A stretch of DNA of 64,000 bases from Branchiostoma floridae. Taxonomy: Eukaryota > Chordata > Leptocardii > Amphioxiformes > Branchiostomatidae. Position numbers and translations under genes: made by a program. Numbering within the stretch: position 1 is the first letter of the stretch; each line of letters opens with the position of its first letter. Shown piece by piece: positions 10,623 through 22,191 of this stretch. The notes under the pieces were generated by a model. The model was not told the origin of the DNA. It made no database searches and was given only the letters and a program-made list of their open reading frames with translations. The stretch is taken from contig NC_049997.1 in assembly GCF_000003815.2 (NCBI RefSeq), forward strand, positions 15,929,503 to 15,993,502. The letters run 5' to 3'.

Positions 10623-13600
10623 GTGTGCGGGCGGCCGTGTGTGCGTGTATATCCTTGTTTCTGAATATTTGAAGTCACCATAACTTACCATCCTTTGCAT
10701 CCATCAAATTATTACTTGTTGTGTGGGTAGGCAATAAAAAAACGAAGTTCAAGATTGATATTTGCCCCCAGGTCCATAGTTTGTGGCCTTATTTCATTGC
10801 TTGTGTTGTTTCTGTACACACAGTTCACCATCAAGGCCTCCGTAGGCGGTCAGACGTTCACAGAGGAGGTAGAAGTGGACCGTGAAAACGGCATGGTGGT
10901 GTACCGTGATGACAGCAACACTGAAGATGGAGAGATCATCCAAACCAAAGATGTAAAATCTCTTAATTTCGTGTGGACTTAATTAAGCTGTAAAAATGGG
11001 ACTAAGGTTTTAGCTTTTTTTACGTGGATTACAAAATCCTGAAGCAAAAACACACAAACGTGGTTTGATGATTAGTGATTTATCGATAACAGGGGAAATA
11101 TTATAAAAACCACCAATTCTGCATGATATACAGTTGGAAATAAACATAACGTTATCTTAGTAGTTAAACCAGTGACACTAGCCTTTTACACGTTGAATCC
11201 TTTAGCATGCAAGCGAAATGATTGAGCCAGCGGTCACTACAGAGTGGTACTCGTGCTATGGAAACAGCCTATGGACAAAATTTTGTAGAACCAGGCAATT
11301 GTATCAACACAATAGCAATGATGTTTTGACCAGGTTGGTTTTGTTCCACAGGGTTTGTCAGTGCTCTACCAGAGAGGCAACTGTTACCTGTTGGAGGACA
11401 GAAACAACGACCAGACGAGCGACTTTGACATTGATGAGGTGGAAGCTGCAATGGAATCTTTAACTGTAAGTATTATGATAGAAATTCTTTGTGTTCATTG
11501 ATTTATGATCTACATATCAAATAATTTTGAGCAAAGAGAGATGCTGCTTTATTGATATTCATAGTATCATAAGATTCTTTCTCTTTGGACTGTTTTGACA
11601 AAAATGTCCCTGCTTTTTGAAAAGTAAATGCTGGGGGGGGGGGGAGGGGCGATCTTGTCCTGAGCAAAAGCTATCTGCTTCTATTATCCTATATTGTTTA
11701 ATTAGTAAAAAAAAAGATCCTATATTGTTTACTTAGTAGAATTTTAAGATCTATTCTGCATTCCTTCTTTTTTTGTAGTTTATAGTTGACCATACAAAAG
11801 TTACTGTACTATTTTTGTCGTGTCAATGAAGCTTCAATATCAATATCATATCGTAGATCTATGAGGTACAAGAGATATGTTGAAAAACTGCTATGATAAA
11901 ACATTCTCAATAATGATGCAACTTTCCTCATATTTTGTATGATTTGTATTCTATTTCGACATCTTTGTCTAAGCAACCTACATACCAATAATCATGAAAA
12001 TCCGTTATTCCTTTTTTGATTATATAATTATTCTGTTCGGAAATTTTTGAAATTAATTCTCCAGCAACTCTAAAGCTAGCGGCTAGGGGACTTCAAGTTA
12101 TGTCATTTTTTGCTGAAAACGAGCAATCAAATAGCCAAAAAAAATCGTGACCATAGCTTGTCCAGAACGCAAGATTTCAAACAAGTTCCGCTGCAGTACC
12201 ATGTAAAGCCCCTAGGGATGCCATAATCTAATCATTTCCAAATTTCATTGCAAACCACTAACACACCACATGAAGTTGACTCATATAGCCCTTTGTTACC
12301 ACCAAGACAGACAGCAGACACACAAACGCTAGTGAAAATACGAAGTGATAAGTTTCTTGCTATGGGTTTTCATTGTCGTAATCACTGGCAACGTAATATG
12401 CCCAAAGCAGTTTAGAAAAATCAAATATTGCTTGAGTTACGGTTTTACAAAGTCCCAAAAGCGAAGAGTCAATGAGTAGGGATAATAGCATCTATTTAAT
12501 ATTAACATTCTTTACGACAGGATGCCAGTGACGGACCGAGCTTTGACGTTGACCAAGTCATATTTCTGAACCGGTCAGTTCCGGTTAGCTCTGAAGATGA
12601 CATCATCTTGCGATCACAGCTGCCACCTGTGTGTCGTGACGTCACGTTGTACCGGGTCCAAGAGGAGAACGCTCGAGGTAAGTCTATAAACTGACCCTGT
12701 TCTAGTCTCAATAGCTGTTCTAAAGTATAGTGTAAGCTCTTTCGCAGATTTTACTACGCATGTGCAGGTGCCAGAAATCCTGGGTAATACCTACAAGGTG
12801 AAGGCCGGTCAAACGAAACAGTCTCGTCTTGACCATTGTTTTGATCTGCGTGATCTGAAATGAATGTCTGGAACGTAATTGCGCTTGCAAAATGGTGAAA
12901 TGTTTACGTTCACGGGGCCTTTACCCTTGACTTTTTTACCCAGGACTCTTGACGGCAGCATATGCGTAGTGAACTCAAATTGTAATATAAAAAGAGATTA
13001 AGTTAAATTCCGAATGCTGTCTTATGGGGCTAAAGACCAGCAGTTTCCGTTTCCTTTTTAACCACGTGCACGATTTGTCTTGAATGTACCCAGAAGTTGA
13101 AGTTAAACTATAAAGGGATTGGCAGATCGCCATGATCATATAAGCGATATTTAATACACATAGATGTGAAATATGTAAATTGACATTTAATTTGCATAGC
13201 TAATGACGAAAGTTTATAAACCCACTTCATTATAGGACTATTCCAACATGTGACGTTTTGTAACCGAGAAATAGAATAATATGGATATCATGCAAAAGAA
13301 AATCCAAGTTGCATAACTAGCGAGGAAATTCTATAACTCCATTGTAAAATGAATAACGGGAATGTCATCCTTCCATGAGGAACTCATTTGCATAAATTAT
13401 CAGAAAATACAAATAGCCGTCTTTCTTAGATAGATTGTGTACGTCTGTTGTTTTGGTGGAGGTGATGATCAACTGATAAAATCTATGCAAATTTATCTTA
13501 TTTACATCATACGAGATGATAAAAACACATAACAAATGAGTTGAAATCATTTGAGGAAGGTATTGGCTTATGGCAACTTAATATGGAACTTGTTGGAAAA

Positions 13601-13986
13601 TGTTTTGTAGGAACATAAAATAACTCTGTCAATCGTACGGAATTTCAGATTATTTGGAACAGGACATCAGCGATGGAGTGGAGACGGACACGTTCTACAA
13701 TCGTGTCAGGCGGTCTGTTGGAGATAGGTCCGGTTTTAGAGGAATAACAATTATTATTCTGTATGTGGGGCGTTGTTCTAGGTCCTGGGGGTGGCCCCGA
13801 TGTACATGTAGATTTATGTGTTGGCGCTGCAATTGCTATAAAGTAGTGATTTATTGGGGGCGGCCTTCGGTGGTGCCCCCGGAGGGAGATATCTGCTGTA
13901 ATGGTGAATTGCAGGCCATTCGTGAGCATGTTTTGGACAATGTAGGAGCATTTCAGAACCAACAAGAAATCTTACCAGAACAATAA
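9328..13986 (+). CDS. BRICHOS-domain type II membrane precursor, copy 2
   Basis: Exons 9328-9351, 10143-10295, 10824-10952, 11352-11465, 12521-12677 and 13649-13986 (24, 153, 129, 114, 157, 338 nt) encode 304 residues. Order: short basic N terminus, membrane segment about residues 27-51, BRICHOS domain 60-192 with cysteines about 113 and 178, then an RVRR furin-like site ending at residue 214. The released 90-residue peptide starts with a hydrophobic strand (ITIIILYVGRC), goes on with a cysteine-dense core of pattern C-x8-C-x-C-x3-C-x2-C-x-C, a second strand (YKVVIYW), a CC pair and a glutamine-rich tail; eight cysteines in all. Exon sizes and phases equal those of copies 1 and 3, apart from the last exon. 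A conserved 3' UTR with AATAAA follows. Chaperoned release of a disulfide-rich secreted peptide is inferred from the family layout; antimicrobial or growth-regulatory activity is speculative. Confidence 0.9.
9430..9670 (-). mobile_element. tRNA-derived SINE in intron 1 of copy 2
   Basis: On the minus strand a tRNA-like head with a box B (GGTTCGAATCC) is followed by a body containing CACCCAGGTGTAAAAATGGG-like and CTTCGGTTGGAGAGGTAAAA-like blocks. The same insertion sits at the same place in copy 3 (16800-17060) and is missing from copy 1. Related body fragments are near 30650 and 33200. Confidence 0.65.
10480..10645. repeat. (GT)n microsatellite in intron 2 of copy 2
   Basis: GT-rich stretch with a pure (GT) core at about 10581-10627. 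Copy 3 has a related GT-rich tract at the same intron position (17900-18036), consistent with common descent. Confidence 0.9.
12040..12345. repeat. Dispersed repeat, shared with 52890-53180
   Basis: Blocks such as AACTCTAAAGCTAGCGGCTAG, CTGCAGTACC, ACTAACACACCA and a closing run of CAGACAGCAGACACACAAACG recur in the same order near 52900-53170. This suggests copies of one retroelement tail. It lies in intron 4 of BRICHOS copy 2. Confidence 0.5.
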
Positions 13987-14540
13987 GATATCGACTAAGA
14001 TAATTCACCGTGTTTTAAAACAGACCACCTACGCACAGTGGTATGACACTCCGCATCTTGAATACAAATATTTGTGAATTAGACTCAATCCCAAACGACC
14101 TGGTATGTTTGGAACCCAGATGCCACAAGAAAACTTAATACAACAGTCGTTCAGAACATGCCTTTGTTTGTCAGATGTTGAATCTTGCATTAACTTGTGC
14201 CGATGTGTTCTAAACATGCATGCCTTACTTGCAGAATAGATGATTTAGCATGTACACAAGCCGACTTCGTAACTAATAATCTTGGTTGGTAGAAGTTTCA
14301 ACAATTATCCAAAAGGCATGGTCGTTTAGTTACTCGTTGACTTCATGATTGAACCGGGCTTAAAATCGGGCCAAATTACAAAATGTATCTCTATTCTTTC
14401 CTTTGTTCGATTTATTCTGTTTAAAGTTGCTGCTTGTGTATTGTTTGTGTAATTTTCGTTCAAATTTAGTGAAAATACATTGGGTTGATATAATACTTTG
14501 TCGTAAAATAATTGAAATAAAGGTACAAACCCAAAGTCCA
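13987..14540 (+). other. 3' UTR of BRICHOS copy 2
   Basis: An AATAAA signal at 14516-14521 sits in a stretch (CTTTGTCGTA..AATTGAAATAAA) that matches the 3' end of copy 3 near 21160-21182. The mRNA end is therefore likely just past 14530. Confidence 0.6.
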
Positions 14541-14613
14541 GGAATTTTCTTATTCCTGGTATCATTCTACAATTAGGAAACAGGTGATAACAACAACACG
14601 AATGTGTGTTTAG

Positions 14614-14615
<2 letters not shown>

Positions 14616-14663
<48 letters not shown>

Positions 14664-15003
14664 ACACCAATATCTATATATACAACACCAATATCTATAT
14701 ACAACAACAATGTATATCTATATGTATGTATATATATATATCTATATATCTATATATCCATTTCTATATATCTATATATACGTATCTCTCTCTCTCTCTT
14801 AACATATATATATATATATATATTATATATTATATAAAATATATATATATATATATATATATATGGCGTGTGACGTGTGGCTGGATGGGTGATGTGTGTC
14901 GGTGTGTGCGTGTGTCTGTGCGTGCTGTGTGTGTCGGTGAGTGCGTGTACGTGTGTTTGGTGTTGCGTGTGCTGTGTATGTGTACGCGCGTGCGCGTGTG
15001 TGT
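14616..15003. repeat. (TA)n, TATC and (GT)n microsatellite cluster
   Basis: Pure TA runs at about 14616-14660 and 14804-14866, with CTATATAT and TCTC variants between them and a GT-rich stretch from 14870. No gene. Confidence 0.95.
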
Positions 15004-15429
15004 GTTGAAGACAGAGCATACTCCTTCTTAAACATAAAGTTATTGCTGATCTTAACTTGTTGTGTGTCGAGCACAATACCTCCGGAGGTAAATATATGGT
15101 ACTGTTGATGTCCAAAATGTATTTGTTCAGTCAAGCGCTAAAAGCATCGCGGGGGCCTTGTTACTGCAACTGTGTACAGGACGCCATGCACATGTGTAAC
15201 ACAGATTCAATTTTTAACGAATGTGCTTAACTCCTGTTTACAGTATCTTGATCAAAAGATTATATGTTATCTTTGAACTTAATTCTCCTCTCACGACAAA
15301 CAACGTCTTACGATATATCACAGGAATCTTACAATATATTATTCTACCTTATTGATACATTTTAAAATAATGGAATGTTACACATCTAGATTGCACTAGG
15401 AAAAGGACTGAGAGTGACATACCCTGCGT

Positions 15430-16030
15430 TGTAACTAAATATAATATACATTTAGAACACGTTAAGACTTCGATGGGTTTATAAACAAGCAATCTTGAGT
15501 TATAAGCTTCAGTGCATTCACGAGTTAACGTGTAATTCTTCTGACACCTGTACTGTATAAATATCTGATTTGTTCACATTAGTTTCTGACTCTTATCTAG
15601 GGGAGAGTTTTTTTTCATAATTAAGGAGATGAACAATTTGTCTATATTTTCATGTCTTGAACCATTTGAAAATACCTTGTTTCAATTAATGAGCTACCAT
15701 TAAAAGAAGACATTGTAGAGGTCAACATTGTTCTTAGTTTCCTCAGTTTCTTATCAATTATTATTCATCATTTGACAAATTTTATCAAAATTCGTTAAAA
15801 CTGGGTTTACAAACAGCCAATCTTGGATTAAAAGTTTGTTTACAATTTCTGCTTCAGTGCTTTAATAATCGAGTTAACATATAATGCTTACAACACCTGT
15901 GCTCTGTAAATGTCTGACTTTTTCACGTTAGTATCTGACTATCATCTTTGAGTGTTATCTTTTTCATAATCAAAGAGACGACCAATTTGACGATTTGTCT
16001 ATATTTTGATGTCTTGAACCAATTGAAAAT
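15430..16030. repeat. Two ~315-bp tandem upstream blocks before BRICHOS copy 3
   Basis: The blocks at about 15470-15740 and 15785-16030 share ordered motifs: aacaagcaatcttg/aaacagccaatcttgg, GAGTTAACGT or GAGTTAACAT, ACACCTGT, TTCACRTTAGT, TTTTTTCATAAT, TTTGTCTATATTTT and TGTCTTGAACCA. A single related block lies upstream of copy 2 (8690-8930). The duplication is specific to the copy 3 flank. Confidence 0.6.
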
Positions 16031-16236
16031 ACTGTAAATGCAAAAAAAAGTTCCCGGAGATTTAATTTCGCGGTAGCGGGAAAATGAACTTTTCGAGGTG
16101 GTTTAATTTCGCGGTAGCACCATGCACTGTCTTACTTTTATGAAAAATGTTCGCGGTGGTTTTAAATTCGCGGTAAAGCGGCCGACGCGAAAACCGCGAA
16201 CACTAAACCACTGCTAACGTTTCTGCATTTACAGTA
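16030..16236. mobile_element. MITE with TACTGTAAATGC termini, copy A
   Basis: Starts TACTGTAAATGC and ends GCATTTACAGTA, an inverted repeat, with an interior rich in TTCGCGG and CGCGGTAG motifs. A second copy lies at 58680-58891. The terminal TA could be a TA target duplication as for Tc1/mariner-type elements. It separates the duplicated upstream blocks from the copy 3 promoter. Confidence 0.75.
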
Positions 16237-16454
16237 CCTTGTTTCACATATAATGAGCTACTATCAAAAGAAGATCTTTCTAGAGGTCAAAATTGGAATC
16301 TTTAGGTCATGGCGTTTTAGCAACAAGTTCTGGTACATTGACGTTTCTAACCAAGAAGACAGAGTGACTTCCTTGTTGTCATGTTATGTAATGCTATGTC
16401 CTAATATCACGTATTGTTCTCGTCTAGTTATCAAATTTAATCTTATCAACCTCA

Positions 16455-16711
16455 CATAATCATGACGTCAACGTAGGTCAAGAGTAAAATTAGAAGGTCA
16501 CGGTATCCTAGCAACAAGCTCGGGGCTATCGAAGTCTTTGGTACACAAAACAAAGAGGATGTCACTTTTTCAATCAAGTGGAATAATTATTCAAATCTAA
16601 AGGTGTAGTTGTTGTTCCCAACTGCGCATACCCCAGCTATAGCCCGTGACGACGGTCGGTACTTGAAGTTTGTCGCTGTTAGAGTCGGGCACAGAAGATC
16701 TGAAAGAAGCA
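16455..16711 (+). promoter_or_regulatory. Promoter/5' UTR of BRICHOS copy 3
   Basis: Colinear with 9075-9327 of copy 2. It contains the same TGACGTCAACG site, TAGGTCAAGAG, TATCCTAGCAAC and GTTAGAGTCGGG blocks up to the start codon. No TATA box is seen. Confidence 0.55.
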
Positions 16712-19700
16712 ATGGACAAGAAACCTGAAGTCAAAGTAAGTAAATAATTTACGTGTAGGTCAGGGTGTGAATTTAATTAGTCTCAAAGCCTTTTAGAGAC
16801 AGTAAAGGGACAGTGGGTTGTTTTCCACTGTGTCAAGGGCACGGCATTGGGAGGCAGAGACCATTTCTGTTCTTCCACCGCCTTTTACCTCTCCAACCGA
16901 AGTCTGGTACCCATTTTTTACACCTGGGTGGTGTAAGGAAAGTCGTATTACATGTAATTGCTTTTCTAGAGGACAAAAATTCGGTAGCATAACATGATTC
17001 AAACCAAGGACCTGTGGAATCTGTACCATATACTTTGCAGTTACCCAAAACGACCCCGGTGAGAGGGTACTACGTCACAATCTTACGCTCAGTATACACG
17101 TTCGCCTTTTACGTCCGTGGTGCAATCTTTGCCTGATATACACTCTGTAAAATTTATCATGGCCCCTATTACTGCACACCTAGTATAAGGACCCTGGTAA
17201 GCTAGAAAGGATGGCACCCAAGACAGCAGACGACTACACAATGTCTGCCTAGCAGGCTAGCGACATATTTGCTCGACACAACGAAGACAGGGGAGTTAAC
17301 GTTAGTTATAGAAAAAGTTCAAGCAACTACCTTACACCGTCAACGTAGCACGGGAAGTTTAAAGGATGACACACTCTTCCACAATGTGCATACGGGTAGC
17401 ATTGTTTATGTTATTATGTAGACTCATGTCTTTATAATATTCTGTCTAAGTCTTTAGTACTTGTTTTCCTCAACAATACTAAAAAGGGGCGTGTACAGCT
17501 ATTCACAGGGCCATTTGTTCCACTGTCGTTGACAGATAGAACCCGAGGACAAGAAAACCGGAAAGACCAGGTCCCAGCCTCGTTTCAAGATCGCGCTGGG
17601 ATTGGCTGTAGCCTTGCTGCTTGTGACTTGCGCAGTGGCGGCTGGTGGGCTGATGACGTATTATCGGGGGAAATGCCAACATAAAAGGGTGTGACTGTCT
17701 GTGTGTTTGTTTTTCTTAGAGACACTGTCAAACCAGAACAAATAATAATTAGCTGACTTGAAATGTGAGTGGCGCTTAGGGGTAAATACTTGATTTTTCG
17801 ATATGCTGTTTAGAAATAGAATTGAATACGAAAAAGTTATTAGATAATAATGAAGTTGTTTTTCATCACCTCCATGAACAATGATTTAATTGTTAACTGT
17901 GTTTTTGTGTGTGCGTGTGTGTTTGTGCGTGTTTTTTGTGTTTTGGGACGTGTTTGTGTGTACGGGCATGTGTGTTTGTGTGTGTGCGTTTGTGTCTGTC
18001 TGTCTGTATGTGTGTGCCTGTCTATCTATCTGTGTTTCCGAATACTTGGAGTCACCTTAACTCTGCATTGATTAAACTGTTACTTGTCTTGTAGGGAGGC
18101 GATGGGAAGACGAAGGCCAATGCAATTTCGATATTTACCCCTCCCCCCGTACAAAGTGTGAAGCCTTGTTTCATTACTTTTTTTTCTGTACATACAGTTC
18201 ACCATTAAGGCCTCCGTAGGCGGTCAAACATTCACAGAGGAGGTAGAAGTGGACCGTGAAAACGGCATGGTGGTGTACCGTGATGACGTTAGCACTGAAG
18301 AGGGAGAGATCATACAAACTAAAGAGGTAGAAACTGTTTTTTTTTCGTCTGGACTGGATAATGCGATAAAGATGAAAAAAAAACTTTCACCTTCGTGAAC
18401 AAAACAATACTTTATGGCGGTTGCATGATTTCGCGATTGAGAAGTATCGCGAAAACTGGGAAAATGAAACCGCCAGTATTTCATGATTTCAGTACTGCAT
18501 ATTCACTAGTCAAATCCCATTAAAGACACTAATCTTTACAAACTATGTCCCTAAACTTCAATTTTTCACCGCTTATAAAAGCCCATAACAAACAAGATGA
18601 TATGTGATTTGAAAAGTCCTGTGGACAAACTTGTGTAGAACCAGGTTATTGTGTCAACACAATAGGAATGCTGTTCTCACCAGGTGGTTTTGTTCCACAG
18701 GGTTTGTCAGTGCTGTACCAGAGAGGCAACTGTTACCTGTTGGAGGACAAAAATAACGACCAGACGAGCGACTTTAACATCGATGAGGTGGAAGCTGCAA
18801 TGGAATCTTTAACTGTAGGTATTATGATATAAATGATTTGTGTCTATTGATCCACATACGTTTAAGCAAAGAAAGATACTACTCCATTGATAGTAATAAT
18901 ATTATTTTGAATGATAACGTTTTAAAAAAATCTTCTGCATTTCCAAAATTAAATTGGAACGGGCCTACCTTACCTTGTACTAACCAAAGGCCATTATCTG
19001 CAGATCACATATCAATACCATATCGTATCAGCTATATACGTTGCAAAGCTGCTATGATAGAATAGCCTCACTCATTATGCAGATTTCCTCATATTTTGCA
19101 TGATTTGTATCTAATGTCGATATACCTGGTCCAATAATCATGATAATCATGAAGTCTCTTCGGAAATATTTCAAATTAATTATCCAGCAATCCCAAAACT
19201 AACCGCTAGGAGACCCAAAGTTGTGTCAATTCTTTCCGAGAACAAAAGCTAACTAGAAAGGCAACATTTTCACGTAAATGCAGAAGTCTTCCCCGTGGTC
19301 TTTTTTTAAGCTAGTCACATACTATAGTGTACCAATATTAACTAGAAAAGCCACATTTTCTAAGACAATGCAGGATGTTTCCGAACAAAAAAGAAAAAAA
19401 GCGCAAAAAAGAAACAAACAAAAAAAATGTGAGGGGAGCAAGCCGGAAAAAAAGTCCCGACCACTACTATATCTCCGCGACCCAACCTCTGCTTGGAGAA
19501 GCGCTAAGTATAATCATATCCCTGTATTTTGCAACAGAACCGATATACGTTTACGACATATTTGTCAATTTGCGGCATGAACACCCCCCTCCCCACATGG
19601 ACCGCCCCGCTTTTCGAAAGTTCTAAGAGTAAGAGCCAGAGTCAACGAGTAAGAATGATATCATCTACTTATTAATGACATTCTTTACGACAGGATACTA

Positions 19701-20662
19701 ATGACATACCGAGCTTTGACGTTGACCGAGTGATCTTCCTGAACCGGTCAGTTCCGGTTAGCCCTGAAGATGACGTCATCCTACGATCGCAACTGCCACC
19801 TTTGTGTCGTGACGTCACACTGTACCGTGTCCAAGAGGAAAACGCTCGAGGTAAATCTATCACACTAAAACGATGAGGAAAAACTATGCGGTAAGACTAC
19901 TACACTATTACAGTTAAACTTGCTCTAGACTCCAAGCAAATCTTGGATATAGTATTGGTTTCAATACAATTCAAACTATGAATTCAGAAATGGGATGATT
20001 TTGAGACAATAATACCCACTCCCCAAACAGAGGTTAGGCTCCGGCTGTTTTTCGACGTTTTTAGGTGTTTTTATCGGGCTTTCTATTTTGTACCGTGTTG
20101 TTGATGTCATGCCTAACCTCTGCTTGGAGAGCACTGACTACCATGCTCTTGTGCTGAGACCCTGCGTATTTTTCACTTCCTCTTTAACCACGTTTTATCC
20201 TAACTCCAATTAGATGTAGGAAAGGAAAATTACCGTAACTTAGTCCCTGGTCGGCAGACTATTGGGTCTTTTCGCTGCCAAATCTGGAGTTGAAGAAAAG
20301 TAACAATTCTAATGTTATCAATTTCTGCTTGGAGAGTTGTTTTTTAAATATTTTTTCCTGCGTCATTTTGTTGTACCGTTAGAAATTGGAAAATGTTGTG
20401 TAAGCACATACAATGACTTCGTAAATTGTTCGGATTTGCAGATTATTTGCAACAGAAAAACGACGATGGAATAGGGACGGAAATGTCCCACAATCGTGTC
20501 AGGCGGTCTGAAGGATGGTGCCGAGGAGGGATGAAAATCAGGCTTTTGTACGCGGGACAATGTTTGTGGCACCCCCCGTGTAGATGTGAATATCAGTGCA
20601 GGCGGGGATGCCATTGTATTAAGATGGAGTTTTCGTGTGGTGGGGGTGAATATAGTGGGTAG
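16712..20662 (+). CDS. BRICHOS-domain type II membrane precursor, copy 3
   Basis: Exons 16712-16735, 17536-17688, 18198-18326, 18701-18814, 19694-19850 and 20442-20662 encode 265 residues. The N terminus, membrane segment (about 27-51) and BRICHOS domain (60-192, cysteines about 113 and 178) differ from copy 2 at few positions. An RVRR site ends at residue 214 and leaves a 51-residue peptide with eight cysteines and a net basic core: a strand MKIRLLYAGQC, then C-x5-C-x-C-x3-C-x3-C-x-C, then a strand IKMEFSC and a glycine-rich end. The framework matches the copy 2 peptide (hydrophobic strand, LY-x-G-x-C, C-x-C-x3-C, C-x-C) while most other residues differ. The last exon is 117 nt shorter than in copy 2. 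A CRE-type promoter and AATAAA-containing 3' UTR are conserved with copy 2. Its precursor role is inferred from the family; the biological target is unknown. Confidence 0.9.
16800..17060 (-). mobile_element. tRNA-derived SINE in intron 1 of copy 3
   Basis: Same SINE at the same site as 9430-9670 in copy 2, with colinear flanks on both sides for several hundred bases. It predates the copy 2/copy 3 duplication. The box B has decayed (GGTTTGAATC on the minus strand). Confidence 0.65.
17900..18036. repeat. (GT)n-rich tract
   Basis: Degenerate GTGTGTTT and GTCTGTCT runs in intron 2 of BRICHOS copy 3, matching the tract in copy 2. Confidence 0.85.
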
Positions 20663-21200
20663 ATTGCATTTATAACTTGTCTCCTCTGTGTGTTTTCTAT
20701 TTATTCTTGGTTTCCTTTTTTTGATTATGAATAATATGATTCATCAATATTTTGACACGCAGGCCTGACATGGTCATATACATTTTGTCTTGTTGATAAT
20801 TGTATACTGACATCATTGTCATTGTCATGATTATCGGGTGATGAAAACTTGATATATTTTGGTTGATTTTAGAAAGGACAAAATGTCACAGGAATTTAAA
20901 AACCAATTTCTTTGTTATATCATAATAAACATGTCATGCACTGTATGTCATGTTTAATATAGATCTAGTGTCTAGTTTTTCTGTTAGCTAAAAGTTAAAA
21001 GATATTAAAGAATTGTTTGTAATAGCCATACCTGTATTTACATCTGTTTGTCTTGTGTGTTTTTTGGTAGCCTTTTTGTTATTTGGGATACATTTTGATT
21101 TTTGTTAACGTTGCGTTTTTTTTTAAGTTACGATAGTACATTGGTGGACATATGCAGCTTTGTCGTAGAAAATTGAAATAAATGTGCAGACCCTGCCCAA
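20663..21200 (+). other. 3' UTR of BRICHOS copy 3
   Basis: AATAAA at 21177-21182 in a block conserved with copy 2. A short GT-rich tract follows at about 21283-21340. Confidence 0.6.
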
Positions 21201-22191
21201 ATCGAGTGATTTGCAGTTATTCTTGTAGCACTCCACAATTAGAAAACATGTGATAACAAAAACACTAAATTTGAACGTGTTCGTGTGTGTTGTGTGTGTG
21301 TGATGAGTGTGTGTGTATGTGTGGTATGTATATGTGTTTACCGAGGTATAATACTTAGTCACCAATTACTACTAGCTGTCCAAAGCCTGACGTAATTCGT
21401 CATTAAGATTTTTTCCAGAATTTACTAGTCGAAATCTGAAAGTCATCTCTCAATTGCTGGGTTTCATGCAAAACTTTTATGAGAAAACACATAAAGATTG
21501 AATACAACGCGTTTCAAGAAGGAAAATGTTACCAGAACTATCAGTGTCTTCATAAAACAAAGTAATTGAGACTATATCAATTTCAATTTTTATTTTTATT
21601 TCATTTTACATGGCCACAGAAGTGAAGTATGTAGAATATCTTGGAACAATCAACAGCAAAGGCATATAGTGCATTGTTGACAGATCTTAGGATATAGCGC
21701 AGTACCCTCCAACCACAATAGGTATGTGTAGTTAACATGGCCATTACACGTCTAGCCACACTACATTACTAAGTAGATATGTAATGTTTTATCCCTTTTA
21801 CAGTTTTATTATTTGTATTACCCACAAGAGAGTCATCGTTTTCTTTCTTGTGCCCATAAAACCTTTGTATTAACCTAGAGTGAAGTTGAAATCTCTTTAG
21901 ACCAACTTTTCAGGATTCGAGATGTATGTGGCCTGGCAATATGTACTTAGTAGACGATATTACACTAATTTGACCTCCCTTAGCTCCCACAATACTGTCC
22001 TCTGGTGCTCTTCTTGACTGGTACAAAGTATAGTCAAGCCTCTCATACCATTTCCATAACAAACCAATACATATGTGTTAGTCTACCAGCAAAGGATAAA
22101 CTATGGAGTCAGCGTGGCGAGGGAAGGTCGTCCATATTTGTTTGTACCAGCAAATTCTGTGACGACCCAACGCCACCAGAAGAAAACCAAG
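21200..22191. other. Intergenic, no gene seen
   Basis: AT-rich sequence between the BRICHOS cluster and the next gene. No convincing exon, repeat or RNA was found. Confidence 0.5.

Noticed and set aside
14600-15134. Tyr/Ile-rich frames near 14.6-15.1 kb
   Set aside because: Produced by TA and GT microsatellites.
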